A stretch of 37,118 nucleotides of DNA from an uncultured Algoriphagus sp. GTDB taxonomy: Bacteria > Bacteroidota > Bacteroidia > Cytophagales > Cyclobacteriaceae. Numbering within the stretch: position 1 is the stretch's first letter; each line of letters begins with the position of its first letter. The DNA lies in assembly GCA_903952135.1 (NCBI GenBank), contig CAJBER010000011.1, forward strand, positions 1 through 37,118, read 5' to 3'. A model generated the notes under the pieces. The model was not told where the DNA came from, searched no databases, and was given only the letters and a program-made list of their open reading frames with translations. A program made the translations under genes and the position numbers. This document shows, one piece after another, positions 26,321 through 34,901 of the stretch.

Positions 26321-27331
26321 TCAATACACTAATTTTCCAAGACGTCCTTGGCCTCCTGAAGCCCAAAGTGCTTTTCCCCCTGGCGCCGCCTTGACGGCAT
26401 GGTAACCCGTGGTAGAAAAAGGCTGCCAACTGTGTGCTCCGTCAGTTGAGAAGTCCGAACCGCCAGGACCTACCGCCACTACCCAGCCTTTGTCTTGAAG
26501 ATGAGCAACTCCAGAACGGTAGCCACTAGGACCCTCACTGGTAGAAATGGTCACCTCACCAAGAACTAGTAATGCATTGGCAATTCGATGTTCAGGCTTC
26601 AAGTAATCCCCACCAACCAATACCAATCCTCCTTCTCCAGGTAGTGAGGTGGCGGCAAATACTCCTTGAGAAGGTTCGCCTTGTAGCATGTCTGTCAATT
26701 CGCGCACTGCCCAAGATTGGGAGGCGAACGCATACCGATGCAAACGCGACACGGCGCCGCCGGTGGCAAATACCAGTCCCTCTGAATCAGCCAGCAAAGA
26801 GGAAGAACTTGCCGCAAATGCCGCTTCTCCTGACACAGCATCCGGTAGATTGGCTAGGGTATGCCAACTTCGGCCTCCATCGAGCGTCTCCAAGATCATC
26901 CACTTCCCGCCTATGGGATCGCCCAAGACATAGCCACGCTGAGCATCGATAAATTGGATTGCATCAAAAAAGGCTTCTCCTCCTTCCTGATGTACTTTTT
27001 CCCAAGTCTTTCCTCCATTGGCTGTTCGGTAGATCACCGCAGGCTGTCCTGCCGAAGCCGCCACCGCTGTCTGCGCATCAAAGGCATGGATGGACCGAAA
27101 GTCTACGGTATCCAAACCCGCCACCGTACCCGTCTGCCAGCTTGCTCCACCATCCTCGGTCTTCAGCCAAGTTCCTCCACTCCCACTTGCCCAGCATACC
27201 TGCTCCGAAATGGGGGATAAGCCTCTCAAAGAGGCTTTCCCTGGAGATTGAAACTGTTTCCATTCGGGGTTTTGGGCAAAACTTAGGCTAGTCCATAGCC
27301 AGGCACTTAGGAGGAAGAAAACTTGCTTCAT
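26321..27331 (-). CDS. Secreted YCF48/BNR-like propeller protein
   Basis: A 336-residue exported protein (signal peptide to about LSFAQ). It contains repeated blades with TEDGGASWQ, TANGGKTWEKV, TLDGGRSWHTL and STDGAHSWQPF, the Asp-box/BNR signature of sialidase-like and YCF48 photosystem-assembly-type propellers. The latter only share the fold. It is the last gene of a minus-strand operon, overlapping the preceding gene by 4 bases. Probably a structural or binding protein of the envelope; no catalytic residues can be identified. Confidence 0.82.
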   Translation of the reverse strand: MKQVFFLLSAWLWTSLSFAQNPEWKQFQSPGKASLRGLSPISEQVCWASGSGGTWLKTEDGGASWQTGTVAGLDTVDFRSIHAFDAQTAVAASAGQPAVIYRTANGGKTWEKVHQEGGEAFFDAIQFIDAQRGYVLGDPIGGKWMILETLDGGRSWHTLANLPDAVSGEAAFAASSSSLLADSEGLVFATGGAVSRLHRYAFASQSWAVRELTDMLQGEPSQGVFAATSLPGEGGLVLVGGDYLKPEHRIANALLVLGEVTISTSEGPSGYRSGVAHLQDKGWVVAVGPGGSDFSTDGAHSWQPFSTTGYHAVKAAPGGKALWASGGQGRLGKLVY

Positions 27332-28242
27332 TTCACATCAACTTTTCGGTAGGCATCAATCAGTGCCAACTCTCCTGCTTTTCCTGGAAGTGCGTTGCCA
27401 TGCTCCATGCCCAAGATTCCCGTAAAGCCTTTTTTGTGGATGTACTGAAATACATTGGCATAGTTGACCTCTCCAGTTCCCGGCTCTTTTCTTCCTGGAT
27501 TATCCCCAATCTGGATGTAGGCGATTTCCGACCAAGTTTTTTCCATGGTCGCGATCAGGTTGCCCTCGTTGCGCTGCATGTGGTAGGCATCGTACAGCAA
27601 CTTGCAAGCAGGGCTACCTACCGCTCTACAGATCATGTAAGTCTGATCGGCATGGCGCAGAAATAGGTCCGGATTGTCACTCAATGGCTCCAAGACCATC
27701 GCCATGCCATGGGGCTCAAAAATCTCCGCACCCCGCTTGAGCGCATCAATGACATTCCCAGTCTGTACCCCAATCTGTAGATTGCGCTCAAAGTAGCCAG
27801 GCACCACAGTCATCCACTTCGCATTGACCCGCTTTGCTGTCTCCACGGAGGCCTTGCAGGTGGCTACGAAATTGTCCAAAAACTCCTGCTTCCCCGTCGT
27901 GAGGGAGACTTTCCAGTTGTCGCCTCCATCTACTACAAATACGCCCATCCGCATTCCAAGTTGATCGAGGGTCTTCCCGATCAGCTCCTGATCCGCGATG
28001 GGTCGTTTGAGGAGGCCATTGTCCTCCAAGGAACGGAATCCTTGATCTGCCATAAATCGGAGTTCATCCGCCAATCCACCCGGAGCATGCTCTTTAAACA
28101 TGCCAAAGTGGGGGGCAAAATCTAGTTTAAAAGGTGCTCCTGCCATTTTTTCCTTGGCAAAAGAAGGGAGAGAGAGCATTCCTGCTCCACTCATTACCGC
28201 AGTACCGAGGCCTAGCCTCTTGATAAATCCTCTTCGTTGCAT
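27328..28242 (-). CDS. Tat-exported hydroxypyruvate isomerase-like TIM barrel
   Basis: A 304-residue protein of the xylose isomerase-like/hydroxypyruvate isomerase (Hyi) family. N-terminal twin-arginine signal QRRGFIKRLGLG followed by a hydrophobic stretch suggests folded export to the periplasm. Barrel motifs: VLEPLSDN (Glu185), LLYDAYHMQRNEGN (Asp218, His221), YIQIGDNPGRKEPGTGEVNY and GMEHG (Glu280), consistent with a divalent-metal site. The PGRxEPGTGE(V/I)NY motif is typical of Hyi. It is 3 bases after the oxidoreductase gene and overlaps the YCF48-like gene by 4 bases, so it is co-expressed with both. The actual substrate is probably a sugar or keto-acid, not confirmed. Confidence 0.88.
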   Translation of the reverse strand: MQRRGFIKRLGLGTAVMSGAGMLSLPSFAKEKMAGAPFKLDFAPHFGMFKEHAPGGLADELRFMADQGFRSLEDNGLLKRPIADQELIGKTLDQLGMRMGVFVVDGGDNWKVSLTTGKQEFLDNFVATCKASVETAKRVNAKWMTVVPGYFERNLQIGVQTGNVIDALKRGAEIFEPHGMAMVLEPLSDNPDLFLRHADQTYMICRAVGSPACKLLYDAYHMQRNEGNLIATMEKTWSEIAYIQIGDNPGRKEPGTGEVNYANVFQYIHKKGFTGILGMEHGNALPGKAGELALIDAYRKVDVK

Positions 28243-28245
28243 GGC

Positions 28246-29559
28246 TTAGATTACTTTAGTTTTTCCAGGTATTGCATGCGGGTAGTAGCCATCTGCGTTT
28301 GGCAGCAGCTTTGGTGCCGCATCCCAAGCGAGGGTATCGGGGAAAAGATCCACCTGCCCATTGAGGGATTCCTCCCAGGTCATCACCTTTCCAGAGTAGG
28401 TGGCATAGCGACCCATGATGGCTGTCATCGTGGACTTGGCTGCATTTTCTGCATCTGCAAATTTGTACTCTCCCTTTACCAGTGCCGCCCATAGTTCGTC
28501 GTGCTCCTGCTGATACGGATTGGGTTGGTTTTTACGATCGTGATCGTAAATCACATTCCCCTTCCAGTCGGTGAGCAAGCCGTGGTTGCCTGCACTGAGG
28601 TAGGCTTTTCCTTTGGTGCCTTGGAAGGTCTCGTCGACACGATTGGCAGCCCCTGGAAAATGTCGGCACTCGGAGTGAATCACGCTGCCATCCGCATAGG
28701 TGAAGGTGAGCACATGGTGATCAAAAATCTCCCCATGGTCCTTGCCTGTACGCACAGCACGTCCGCCTGTGCCCTCAGCTTTGACTGGATAGCCATTCTT
28801 GGCCCAGTTAGCCACGTCAATGTTGTGCACATGCTGCTCCACGATATGGTCCCCGCAGAGCCAGTTGAAGTAGTACCAATTGCGCATCTGGTACTCCATC
28901 TCCGTTTGGTCAGGAGTCCGTGGCTTCACCCAAACACCCCCATCGTTCCAGTACACCTGTCCTCCGACAATATCGCCGAGGGCTCCGTCCTGAATACGCT
29001 TCATGGATTCCCGATAGTTGTTTTGGTAGTGACGCTGCAAGCCCACTACCACGTTGAGTTTTTTGGCTTTGGCCACTTCTGCCGCAGCCAGCACCTTCCG
29101 AATTCCGGCGGCATCTGTGGCTACGGGTTTTTCCATAAAAATCTGCTTGCCTTGTCGCACGGCTTCCTCAAAATGGGAAGGGCGAAAGCCTGGAGGAGAA
29201 GCCAAAATCACTACATCGGCTTCGGCAATGGCCTTCTTGTAGGCATCAAAACCTACAAAGCGCCGCTCCTGCGGTACATCGACCTTGTCCTTGCCGTACT
29301 TTTCAATAATCGGTTTGTAGCTGCCCTCGAGTCGATCGCCAAAGGCATCGGCCATCGCTACCAACTTGATGGGATGTCCTGTATCGAAGGCTTGAAATAC
29401 AGCGCCGGTGCCACGACCTCCACAGCCAATCAAGGCCAGCTTCAGCGTATTTTGTGGGGCAGCATAGGCTCCTGGAACTAAAAATGAGGGAGCGAGTAGA
29501 CCTCCCGTCAGCAGGGCGGAGGTCTTCATAAATTCTCGACGGTTTGGATTTTTTTTCAT
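28246..29559 (-). CDS. Tat-exported Gfo/Idh/MocA-family oxidoreductase
   Basis: A 437-residue NAD(P)-dependent sugar dehydrogenase-type protein. N-terminal Tat signal NRREFMKTSALLTGG ends near AYAA. The Rossmann motif ALIGCGGRGTG is at about 42-52 and the family motif MEKPVATD at 142-149. The C-terminal part has the H- and W-rich substrate domain (for example WYYFNWLCGDHIVEQHVHN). Periplasmic members of this type often act on glycans as glycosidase-like or epimerase enzymes with tightly bound cofactor. It is second in the operon, 18 bases after the SUMF1-domain gene. Substrate unknown. Confidence 0.92.
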   Translation of the reverse strand: MKKNPNRREFMKTSALLTGGLLAPSFLVPGAYAAPQNTLKLALIGCGGRGTGAVFQAFDTGHPIKLVAMADAFGDRLEGSYKPIIEKYGKDKVDVPQERRFVGFDAYKKAIAEADVVILASPPGFRPSHFEEAVRQGKQIFMEKPVATDAAGIRKVLAAAEVAKAKKLNVVVGLQRHYQNNYRESMKRIQDGALGDIVGGQVYWNDGGVWVKPRTPDQTEMEYQMRNWYYFNWLCGDHIVEQHVHNIDVANWAKNGYPVKAEGTGGRAVRTGKDHGEIFDHHVLTFTYADGSVIHSECRHFPGAANRVDETFQGTKGKAYLSAGNHGLLTDWKGNVIYDHDRKNQPNPYQQEHDELWAALVKGEYKFADAENAAKSTMTAIMGRYATYSGKVMTWEESLNGQVDLFPDTLAWDAAPKLLPNADGYYPHAIPGKTKVI

Positions 29560-29577
29560 GGGGAGGTGAGTTTGGGG

Positions 29578-30534
29578 TCAATAATCAACAATGGGTGCCT
29601 GTGTGTAATAGGCGAAAATTTCTTCGGTGGAGGGTGGAATCAAGGGACGAACCAGCCGCATGCCCACAAAGGGTGCTTCCGGAAACCACCATTGACTTTT
29701 TGGTATTTGGGGATCTATTCGTTTCCATACAGGATCTGAATACTCCCGAAAGGAGGAGCCAAGACTGGCTTCTGTAGTTGCAAAGTTTCCCCCTCTGAGG
29801 GAGTGGGGATAGAGTTTAGTACCTCGATTGACGGGATTGCTCGCAGTAGATTTGCTGTAAAAATCAGGGGCATAGGCGTCAATCACCCATTCGGTCACAT
29901 TGCCATACATATCGTGCAGCCCCCAGGGGTTGGGGTTTTTGGTTCCTACCACCTGCGTAGTTTGTTTGCTATTGGCAGCATACCAGGCATAGTCTCCTAG
30001 GGCAGCAGGTGCAGCGCCAAAGAAAAACCGTTCCTCTGATCCCGCTCTTGCTGCATACTCCCACTCGGCTTCGGTAGGGAGACGGTAGAAAATCCCGGTC
30101 TTCAGGTACAGCCAATGGCAGTATTGAATGGCTCCATACTGAGTCATTCCTACGGCAGGCTTTCCTTCCTTGCCCATGCCAAAGGTCATGTCTAGGTAGG
30201 GCAAACTCGGACGCGAAAGCGCATCTACCCGTGCGGGCACTCCTCCTTCGGTGATCGTTTGCTCGTATTGCTTGTCCAGAAAAAGTTCAAATGCATCCCA
30301 GGTCACTTCATGGGTTCCCATCCAAAAGGCATCGAGCTTTACCTGATGTCGCGGTTGCTGATCCGGGAAAGAGGGGTCTGCTGATCCCATCCAAAAGCTG
30401 CCGGCGGGAATTGGGGTCATGTCAAAAGAAACCGACGTCCCGCCCAGGGTTTGGGTGTAAGGCTCAAATACAGGAGCAGGATTGAGTTGGAAACTCATCA
30501 AAATCAGGAAAAATAGGCCGAAGATTCTTTTCAT
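29578..30534 (-). CDS. Secreted SUMF1/FGE-domain protein
   Basis: A 318-residue exported protein (hydrophobic N-terminus MKRIFGLFFLILMSF). It has formylglycine-generating-enzyme-fold motifs: MTPIPAGSFWMGS (39-51), EVTWDAFELFL, RLPTEAEWEYAARAG (151-165), WGLHDMYGNVTEW (204-216), SLRGGNF and GMRLVRP. The region that carries the two active-site Cys in true FGE reads RGGNFATTEASLGSS, with no Cys, so sulfatase activation is unlikely. It is first of four genes in the operon. The ATG at 30534 was chosen over an upstream start because the signal sequence begins here. Probably a structural or glycan-binding role. Confidence 0.85.
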   Translation of the reverse strand: MKRIFGLFFLILMSFQLNPAPVFEPYTQTLGGTSVSFDMTPIPAGSFWMGSADPSFPDQQPRHQVKLDAFWMGTHEVTWDAFELFLDKQYEQTITEGGVPARVDALSRPSLPYLDMTFGMGKEGKPAVGMTQYGAIQYCHWLYLKTGIFYRLPTEAEWEYAARAGSEERFFFGAAPAALGDYAWYAANSKQTTQVVGTKNPNPWGLHDMYGNVTEWVIDAYAPDFYSKSTASNPVNRGTKLYPHSLRGGNFATTEASLGSSFREYSDPVWKRIDPQIPKSQWWFPEAPFVGMRLVRPLIPPSTEEIFAYYTQAPIVDY

Positions 30535-30681
30535 CAGGTCAGCGGGTACGACATGCCCATGAAAATACACATTTTCTCTCAGCTAGGATAGCGCATGTGA
30601 TAAATGGTCAAGCAATTTTCCATGAGGATGGAAAAAAGCCTCACCGGAGAGAAGCGAATGAGGAAGGGTATAGCGTAAAAA

Positions 30682-31332
30682 TTAAAGACGCTTGACCACC
30701 TCTTTTTTGGGCAGTCGCAAAGCCCACATGCCGCGAAGATCTCCCTGCGCATAGCCGGTGGCTGGATCTTGGGGGTATAGCTGCTTGAGTTTGGCGGCAG
30801 TTTCGGGAGCGATGTCCTTTTTGGGATCGCCGTGGCAACTTAAGCAGAGGGCATTGGCCATCAAGATGGGTTTGGTGTAGAGGAGGACTTCCCCACCCTC
30901 GATTTTTTGGATGCTCGGGTCAGCCAAAATGTTGTTTTCAGCATTGTAGGCATACGCATCCAAAAGAGGAATTTCCTGTGCATTGGGGGCATCTGCAGGA
31001 TTTCTAGGCTGGGAAGATACCCGACGAAGGGTCACTGCATGTTTGGATTCTAAGGACTTCAAAAGGGGCAAGGCATTGACCTTACAAAAATCTAGGGCCC
31101 CCGCAGGTCCATTGGCCGCAATTGCCTCTTGCAGTTGGGCGGTCAATTGGGCTTGAGCTTCCTGGGTGATGGATTCCCCCCAGACCATGGCCTCTTCCAA
31201 AATCGCTACCTCGGTAATTCGCTTCACCTCATTGTTGAGCTGCACCTCATTAAATGCTTCCTGGGAAACCCGCTCCTGCGGACCGCAGGAAAAAATTAGA
31301 ATTGTTATGAGAAGAAGAAGGAGGTTTTTCAT
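30682..31332 (-). CDS. Tll0287-like heme-binding lipoprotein
   Basis: A 216-residue lipoprotein (lipobox IFSC, Cys16). The C-terminal region has the c-type heme motif CLSCH at 163-167. The overall pattern (DFCKVNALPLL, LRRVSSQPRNPADAPN, PILMANALCLSCHGDP, GDLRGMWAL) matches the Tll0287-like/DUF3365 family of periplasmic heme or redox-sensing domains. Probably a small periplasmic electron carrier or sensor. It is flanked by GTAC repeats. The 147-base gap 30535-30681 after it shows no gene. Confidence 0.85.
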   Translation of the reverse strand: MKNLLLLLITILIFSCGPQERVSQEAFNEVQLNNEVKRITEVAILEEAMVWGESITQEAQAQLTAQLQEAIAANGPAGALDFCKVNALPLLKSLESKHAVTLRRVSSQPRNPADAPNAQEIPLLDAYAYNAENNILADPSIQKIEGGEVLLYTKPILMANALCLSCHGDPKKDIAPETAAKLKQLYPQDPATGYAQGDLRGMWALRLPKKEVVKRL

Positions 31333-31335
31333 GAG

Positions 31336-31429
31336 GTACGAAATACGAAGTACGAAATACGGAATTGAGTTGTATAAGGTACCAAGTACGAAAGAAAGTG
31401 TGAGGTACGAAATACGAAATACGGAATGA
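31336..31429. repeat. GTAC-rich repeat before the heme lipoprotein gene
   Basis: Three to four copies of GGTACGAAATACGAA-type units, including GAGGTACGAAATACGAAGTA and a second GAGGTACGAAATACGAAATA, directly upstream of the ATG at 31332. Similar units in opposite orientation follow at 31486-31579. Confidence 0.65.
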
Positions 31430-31485
31430 AAGTTAATATCGAATGTCGAACGTTAAATGAAGAATGTCGAAGAAATCCTGCCTAT

Positions 31486-31579
31486 GAAATTTCGTACTTC
31501 GTATCTCGTATTTCCTACTTTGTACATTGTACTTCGTACTTGGTACAAAGTTGTACTTGATACTAGCTACTTGATACTA
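31486..31579. repeat. GTAC-rich repeat overlapping the GNAT gene 3' end
   Basis: Units such as TTTCGTACTTCGTATCTCGT, CTTCGTACTTGGTACAAAG and TACTTGATACTA repeated, in the inverse orientation to 31336-31429. The stop of the minus-strand acetyltransferase gene (31577-31579, TAG) lies in its right end. Confidence 0.65.
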
Positions 31580-32101
31580 TTCTTCCCCCCTCACCCGTAC
31601 GTACTGAAAGATATCGCCTACGGTACCGCGTTTGATAAATCCTTTTTTCAAGATGGCCTCTGGGATGTAGCCGGCTTTTTCAAGGACATTCATGGATTCC
31701 CCATTGAAGTCATAGACTTGGGCGAAGATTCGTTGGATATCAAACTTGTCAAAGATGTAGTCGGTGTAGAGCTTCACTGCTTCGGTAGCAATGCCCTTGC
31801 CCCAAAAGGGTTCGCCTACCCAAAATCCCATCTCCATGTTGGTTCGCAGTTCGTCTTTTCCCCGTTCTGCACCGATGGCACCCGCCAGTCTACCTTCAAA
31901 TTCGATGGCAAAGTTTTGTGCGGGATTGAACTTTTGATTGTGCTCGATCCAGTGTCTGGCATCATGAATCGTGTAGGGATGCGGATAGCTATCCCGAAGG
32001 TTCATGGCAATTTTTGGATTGTTGGCAATGGGGTACAGTTGATGAAAATGAGATTCATTCCAAGTTACTAAGTGAATCTCTCTTTCTCCTTCGATAAGCA
32101 T
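31577..32101 (-). CDS. GNAT acetyltransferase, RimJ/RimL type
   Basis: A 174-residue acetyl-CoA-dependent N-acetyltransferase. Seen: EFEGRLAGAIGAERG, then MEMGFWVGEPFWGKGIATEAVK (90-110), which contains the pyrophosphate-binding GKGIAT, and NGESMNVLEKAGYI near the C-terminus. These are the A and B motifs of RimJ/RimL-like enzymes. The substrate (amino-terminal, ribosomal, antibiotic or small amine) cannot be told. It stands alone between a GTAC repeat and prfA. Confidence 0.93.
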   Translation of the reverse strand: MLIEGEREIHLVTWNESHFHQLYPIANNPKIAMNLRDSYPHPYTIHDARHWIEHNQKFNPAQNFAIEFEGRLAGAIGAERGKDELRTNMEMGFWVGEPFWGKGIATEAVKLYTDYIFDKFDIQRIFAQVYDFNGESMNVLEKAGYIPEAILKKGFIKRGTVGDIFQYVRVRGEE

Positions 32102-32177
32102 GTGGGGTGTAGGTTAACTCGTTCTGCGTGATTTTTCGAATATACGGGCTTCTAGCCTTCTTTACAAGGTCAAAAGG

Positions 32178-33251
32178 TCAGTCTATGCCTCCCGCCTGCA
32201 TTTTTTCTAAATTTTCTGCCATGCGGAGGGCAGAGATAAATTCTTCGATCCGACCATCCATCACCTCGGGGAGGTTGTACACGGTCTTGTTGATGCGGTG
32301 ATCGGTGACGCGCGACTGGGGATAGTTGTAGGTGCGGATCTTGTCCGAGCGATCTCCGCTGCCGACCATGGACCTGCGTTGGGCACCCACGGCCTCGTTG
32401 TGCTTGGCTAGCTCGATTTCGTAAAGTCTGGAGCGCAGTACTTTCAGTGCCTTTTCAAAGTTTTTGATTTGGGATTTTTCATCCTGGCAAGTTACGACCA
32501 GCCCGCTGGGGTTGTGGGTCAAGCGTACGGCGGAATAGGTGGTATTGACCGACTGTCCACCAGGTCCTGAGGAGCAGTAGGTATCCTTGCGGATATCGTT
32601 CATGTCGAGGTGTACCTCCACTTCGTCCATCTCGGGAAGAACAGCCACTGAGGCGGCTGAAGTATGCACTCGCCCTTGGGATTCGGTAGCGGGCACGCGC
32701 TGTACCCGATGCACGCCTGATTCGTACTTTAGCATTCCGTACACATCAGCTCCCGAGACGGTGGCGATGATTTCCTTGTAGCCTCCTGCGGAGCCGAAGG
32801 TCAAGTCCAGGACGGTCAACTTCCAATTCTGCATTTCGCAGAAGCGCTCGTACATTCGGAAGAGGTCGCCTGCAAAAATGGCCGCCTCATCCCCACCCGT
32901 ACCCCCTCTAATTTCCAGGATACAGTCCTTGGAATCATTCGGGTCTTTGGGAGTGAGGAGGTGCTTGAGTTCTTCTTCGAGAACGACTTTCTTCTCCCGC
33001 AACTCATCCAGTTCCGCCTTGGCCATTTCTCGAAATTCGGGGTCTTTTTCCTTTTCTAAGATTTCCTTAGAACTGTCAATGTTTTGCAAGACCAAGGAAT
33101 AGGCGTCCGCTACGCTTACGAGCTTTTCCAAGTCTTTGTATTCCTTGGTCAGCTTGGCATAGGAACTCATATCGGCCATGGAGTCTGGCATGATGATGAG
33201 CTGCCCTACTTCTTCAAATCGGTCTTTAAGGCTTTGTAATTTCTCGAGCAT
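32178..33251 (-). CDS. prfA: Peptide chain release factor 1
   Basis: A 357-residue class I release factor that ends translation at UAA and UAG. Seen: the catalytic GGQ at 231-233 in [14 protein letters not shown] and the codon-reading PAT at 187-189 (PxT, as in RF1; RF2 has SPF). [20 protein letters not shown] at 111-130 and [20 protein letters not shown] are highly conserved. Length is standard. The ATG at 33251 ([12 protein letters not shown]) was preferred over a start 7 codons earlier. A minus-strand TACTTTTG box lies at 33270-33277. The usual prmC neighbour is absent here. Confidence 0.97.
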   Translation of the reverse strand: MLEKLQSLKDRFEEVGQLIIMPDSMADMSSYAKLTKEYKDLEKLVSVADAYSLVLQNIDSSKEILEKEKDPEFREMAKAELDELREKKVVLEEELKHLLTPKDPNDSKDCILEIRGGTGGDEAAIFAGDLFRMYERFCEMQNWKLTVLDLTFGSAGGYKEIIATVSGADVYGMLKYESGVHRVQRVPATESQGRVHTSAASVAVLPEMDEVEVHLDMNDIRKDTYCSSGPGGQSVNTTYSAVRLTHNPSGLVVTCQDEKSQIKNFEKALKVLRSRLYEIELAKHNEAVGAQRRSMVGSGDRSDKIRTYNYPQSRVTDHRINKTVYNLPEVMDGRIEEFISALRMAENLEKMQAGGID

Positions 33252-33269
33252 GGGGAGTAAAAATCCGGA

Positions 33270-33277
33270 CAAAAGTA
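33270..33277 (-). promoter_or_regulatory. Possible -7 promoter box for prfA
   Basis: Minus-strand TACTTTTG, an exact TAnnTTTG match 19 bases before the ATG at 33251. No clear -33 box. The leader would be short, so this is a weak prediction. Confidence 0.35.
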
Positions 33278-33336
33278 CGGCTATATTCGGGGATGACCTT
33301 CACTCCTAGAGAAGAATTTATTGAAAAAGAGCAGTC

Positions 33337-34620
33337 CTATGCTTGGATCTTGTAAAACACGTAGCGCTTGTCCTCTGCTCTTTTTTCGCGGACAATCAAT
33401 TCTTTCCCTTTTTGAGCCAGGTACTGTTCGTTGATGTCGTTGATTAGGCGGGCACGCTTCATGCGTCTGGAATCGAAATTTGCCTGGCTATCGATGCCAA
33501 GCAGCTGATCCAGAACTTCGGTAGACAGGCTCTGCCCTGAATAAGGCAAGAGAATTTCAAGAGGCTCAGGCTTTTTTGGCTCCTTTGTCGGAACCAACTC
33601 TTTTTTCATTTTTGGCAAGACTTGTCTTACCACTACCCAACCTACCCCTACCAGTAGGAAAAAAATGAGGTAACCCCAAGTAGAACTTGCCTCAATTGCA
33701 TCTCCTTCTTTTACTCGGATATAGCCTACTTCTTTGGATTGCTTACGGATTTGATCGAGGTCCAAAGTTTTGAGTTCGCCACTGGGAGCTGTGTAGCGAA
33801 GTACATTGCCTACAATTTCAAGGTAGGGCCCTATCCCCATATCGATGTTTTTCGAATCAAAATAAAAAATCTTACCCGTTTCCTTTTCGATGAGGTTCCA
33901 GCCAATATTATTCAACACAGTGGTAGATGCCCAAAAGGCATAGTCTTGAGTTTGAGTAAAATAAAGCCCTCCTTTTTCGATTAAATCCTTCAAATCCAAC
34001 CCTTCTATTTGGATTTCAATTTCTTTCCACTCCTTGGTTTTCCAATCCAAAAAATAGCCTTGGGAATTTTTCAAATCAAGGCCGTCACGTTGATTAAATT
34101 GCTCCCCAAAAAGGGAGTAAATCCCCTTCGAGTTTTGATACACTCGGGCTGAAAAATAATTAGGGGGTTGGTTTTTGGTCACTACTAATTCCCAAGAACC
34201 ATGCAATTCATCAAAGGAAAGGAGATCGAGGTGATTGGTCCAGAAACCATGCCCACCAAGCATGTAATGCGTATTGTCCCGAACAAAGGTATTGGTGCCA
34301 CAGGTATAGCCTCTATTGGAGTAGATGTACTTGTTTACCAGCTTGCCCTCTTGGATTTCATAGAGGTCAAAGGTGCAACGAACTTGGATGAAGAGTCTTT
34401 CATCCAATTCATAAATAATATAGTTGTAAGGAAATTTTTTGTAAATCTTATCCAAAGAATCCAGTACAGCGAGGGGAATCTTTCCTTCTAGAAATTCGGA
34501 TTGCCCACTGTTTTTCCAGGAATTTGTAGACGTACTAAACCAAGTATAGTCAGCGCCCAAACTGGCTGAGGTGAGCAGCAAGGCAACTAGCAGGGGAAAA
34601 ACAAACTTTATTTTCATCAT
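33337..34620 (-). CDS. Membrane beta-rich protein, paralogue of 15309-16646
   Basis: A 427-residue protein: signal peptide (to about LTSASLGA), a beta-rich extracytoplasmic domain (24-310), one transmembrane helix at about 315-332 (WGYLIFFLLVGVGWVVV), and a cytoplasmic C-terminal domain (350-427) with LDQLLGIDSQANFDSRRMKRARLINDINEQY. Layout and motif order (FDLYEI..., C-T-N-x-F-V-R, GGHGFWTNHLDLLSFDE, YFLDWKTKEWKEIE, LDxLLG...RRxKRxRxIxxIN) match the protein at 15309-16646, so the two are paralogues. It looks like a one-TM sensor or adaptor. A hairpin lies 50-85 bases upstream. Confidence 0.72.
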   Translation of the reverse strand: MMKIKFVFPLLVALLLTSASLGADYTWFSTSTNSWKNSGQSEFLEGKIPLAVLDSLDKIYKKFPYNYIIYELDERLFIQVRCTFDLYEIQEGKLVNKYIYSNRGYTCGTNTFVRDNTHYMLGGHGFWTNHLDLLSFDELHGSWELVVTKNQPPNYFSARVYQNSKGIYSLFGEQFNQRDGLDLKNSQGYFLDWKTKEWKEIEIQIEGLDLKDLIEKGGLYFTQTQDYAFWASTTVLNNIGWNLIEKETGKIFYFDSKNIDMGIGPYLEIVGNVLRYTAPSGELKTLDLDQIRKQSKEVGYIRVKEGDAIEASSTWGYLIFFLLVGVGWVVVRQVLPKMKKELVPTKEPKKPEPLEILLPYSGQSLSTEVLDQLLGIDSQANFDSRRMKRARLINDINEQYLAQKGKELIVREKRAEDKRYVFYKIQA

Positions 34621-34670
34621 TAGCGCTATGAAAATTGCTTCCTACACAAGTTTACTAAAAAAGAAGGCAT

Positions 34671-34704
34671 AAAAAAAGGAGGGGAAAACCGTGACTCCCC
34701 TCCT
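34671..34704 (-). terminator. Hairpin with T run in front of the paralogue gene
   Basis: Stem AGGAGGGG (34677-34684) and CCCCTCCT (34697-34704), 12-base loop. On the minus strand the stem is followed by seven T (34671-34677), the form of a rho-independent terminator. It lies 51 bases before the ATG at 34620, so it is either a second terminator for GH2 transcription or a leader attenuator, depending on where the promoter is. Confidence 0.7.
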
Positions 34705-34756
34705 AAAAAAAATAAACAAAAAGCCTTATGACAACTTTTACCTAAGCTACAGCCTC

Positions 34757-34840
34757 GATACGTAGTCTGGAAAAATTTTCGTGTTAATTAGGTGCTAAGG
34801 GTATTGTTACGTATTGATACATAGTTTAAAAAAATTTTTT
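34757..34840. repeat. Imperfect direct repeat upstream of the paralogue gene
   Basis: GATACgTAGTcTggAAAAATTTT at 34757 and GATACaTAGTtTaaAAAAATTTT at 34816, 59 bases apart. Between terminator hairpins, in the 350-base gap 34621-34970 that has no gene. It could be a pair of binding sites or chance similarity in AT-rich DNA. Confidence 0.3.
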
Positions 34841-34901
34841 TAAACCCCGTTTTTTCAAGTTACATACCTTCATTTAATTCCGCTTTTCAACACAAAAAAT
34901 A

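Noticed and set aside
28501-29481. 326-codon open frame on the plus strand
   Set aside because: Antisense to the well-supported Gfo/Idh/MocA gene; no start context or family motif.
31457-32071. 204-codon open frame on the plus strand
   Set aside because: Antisense to the GNAT gene and begins in the GTAC repeat.
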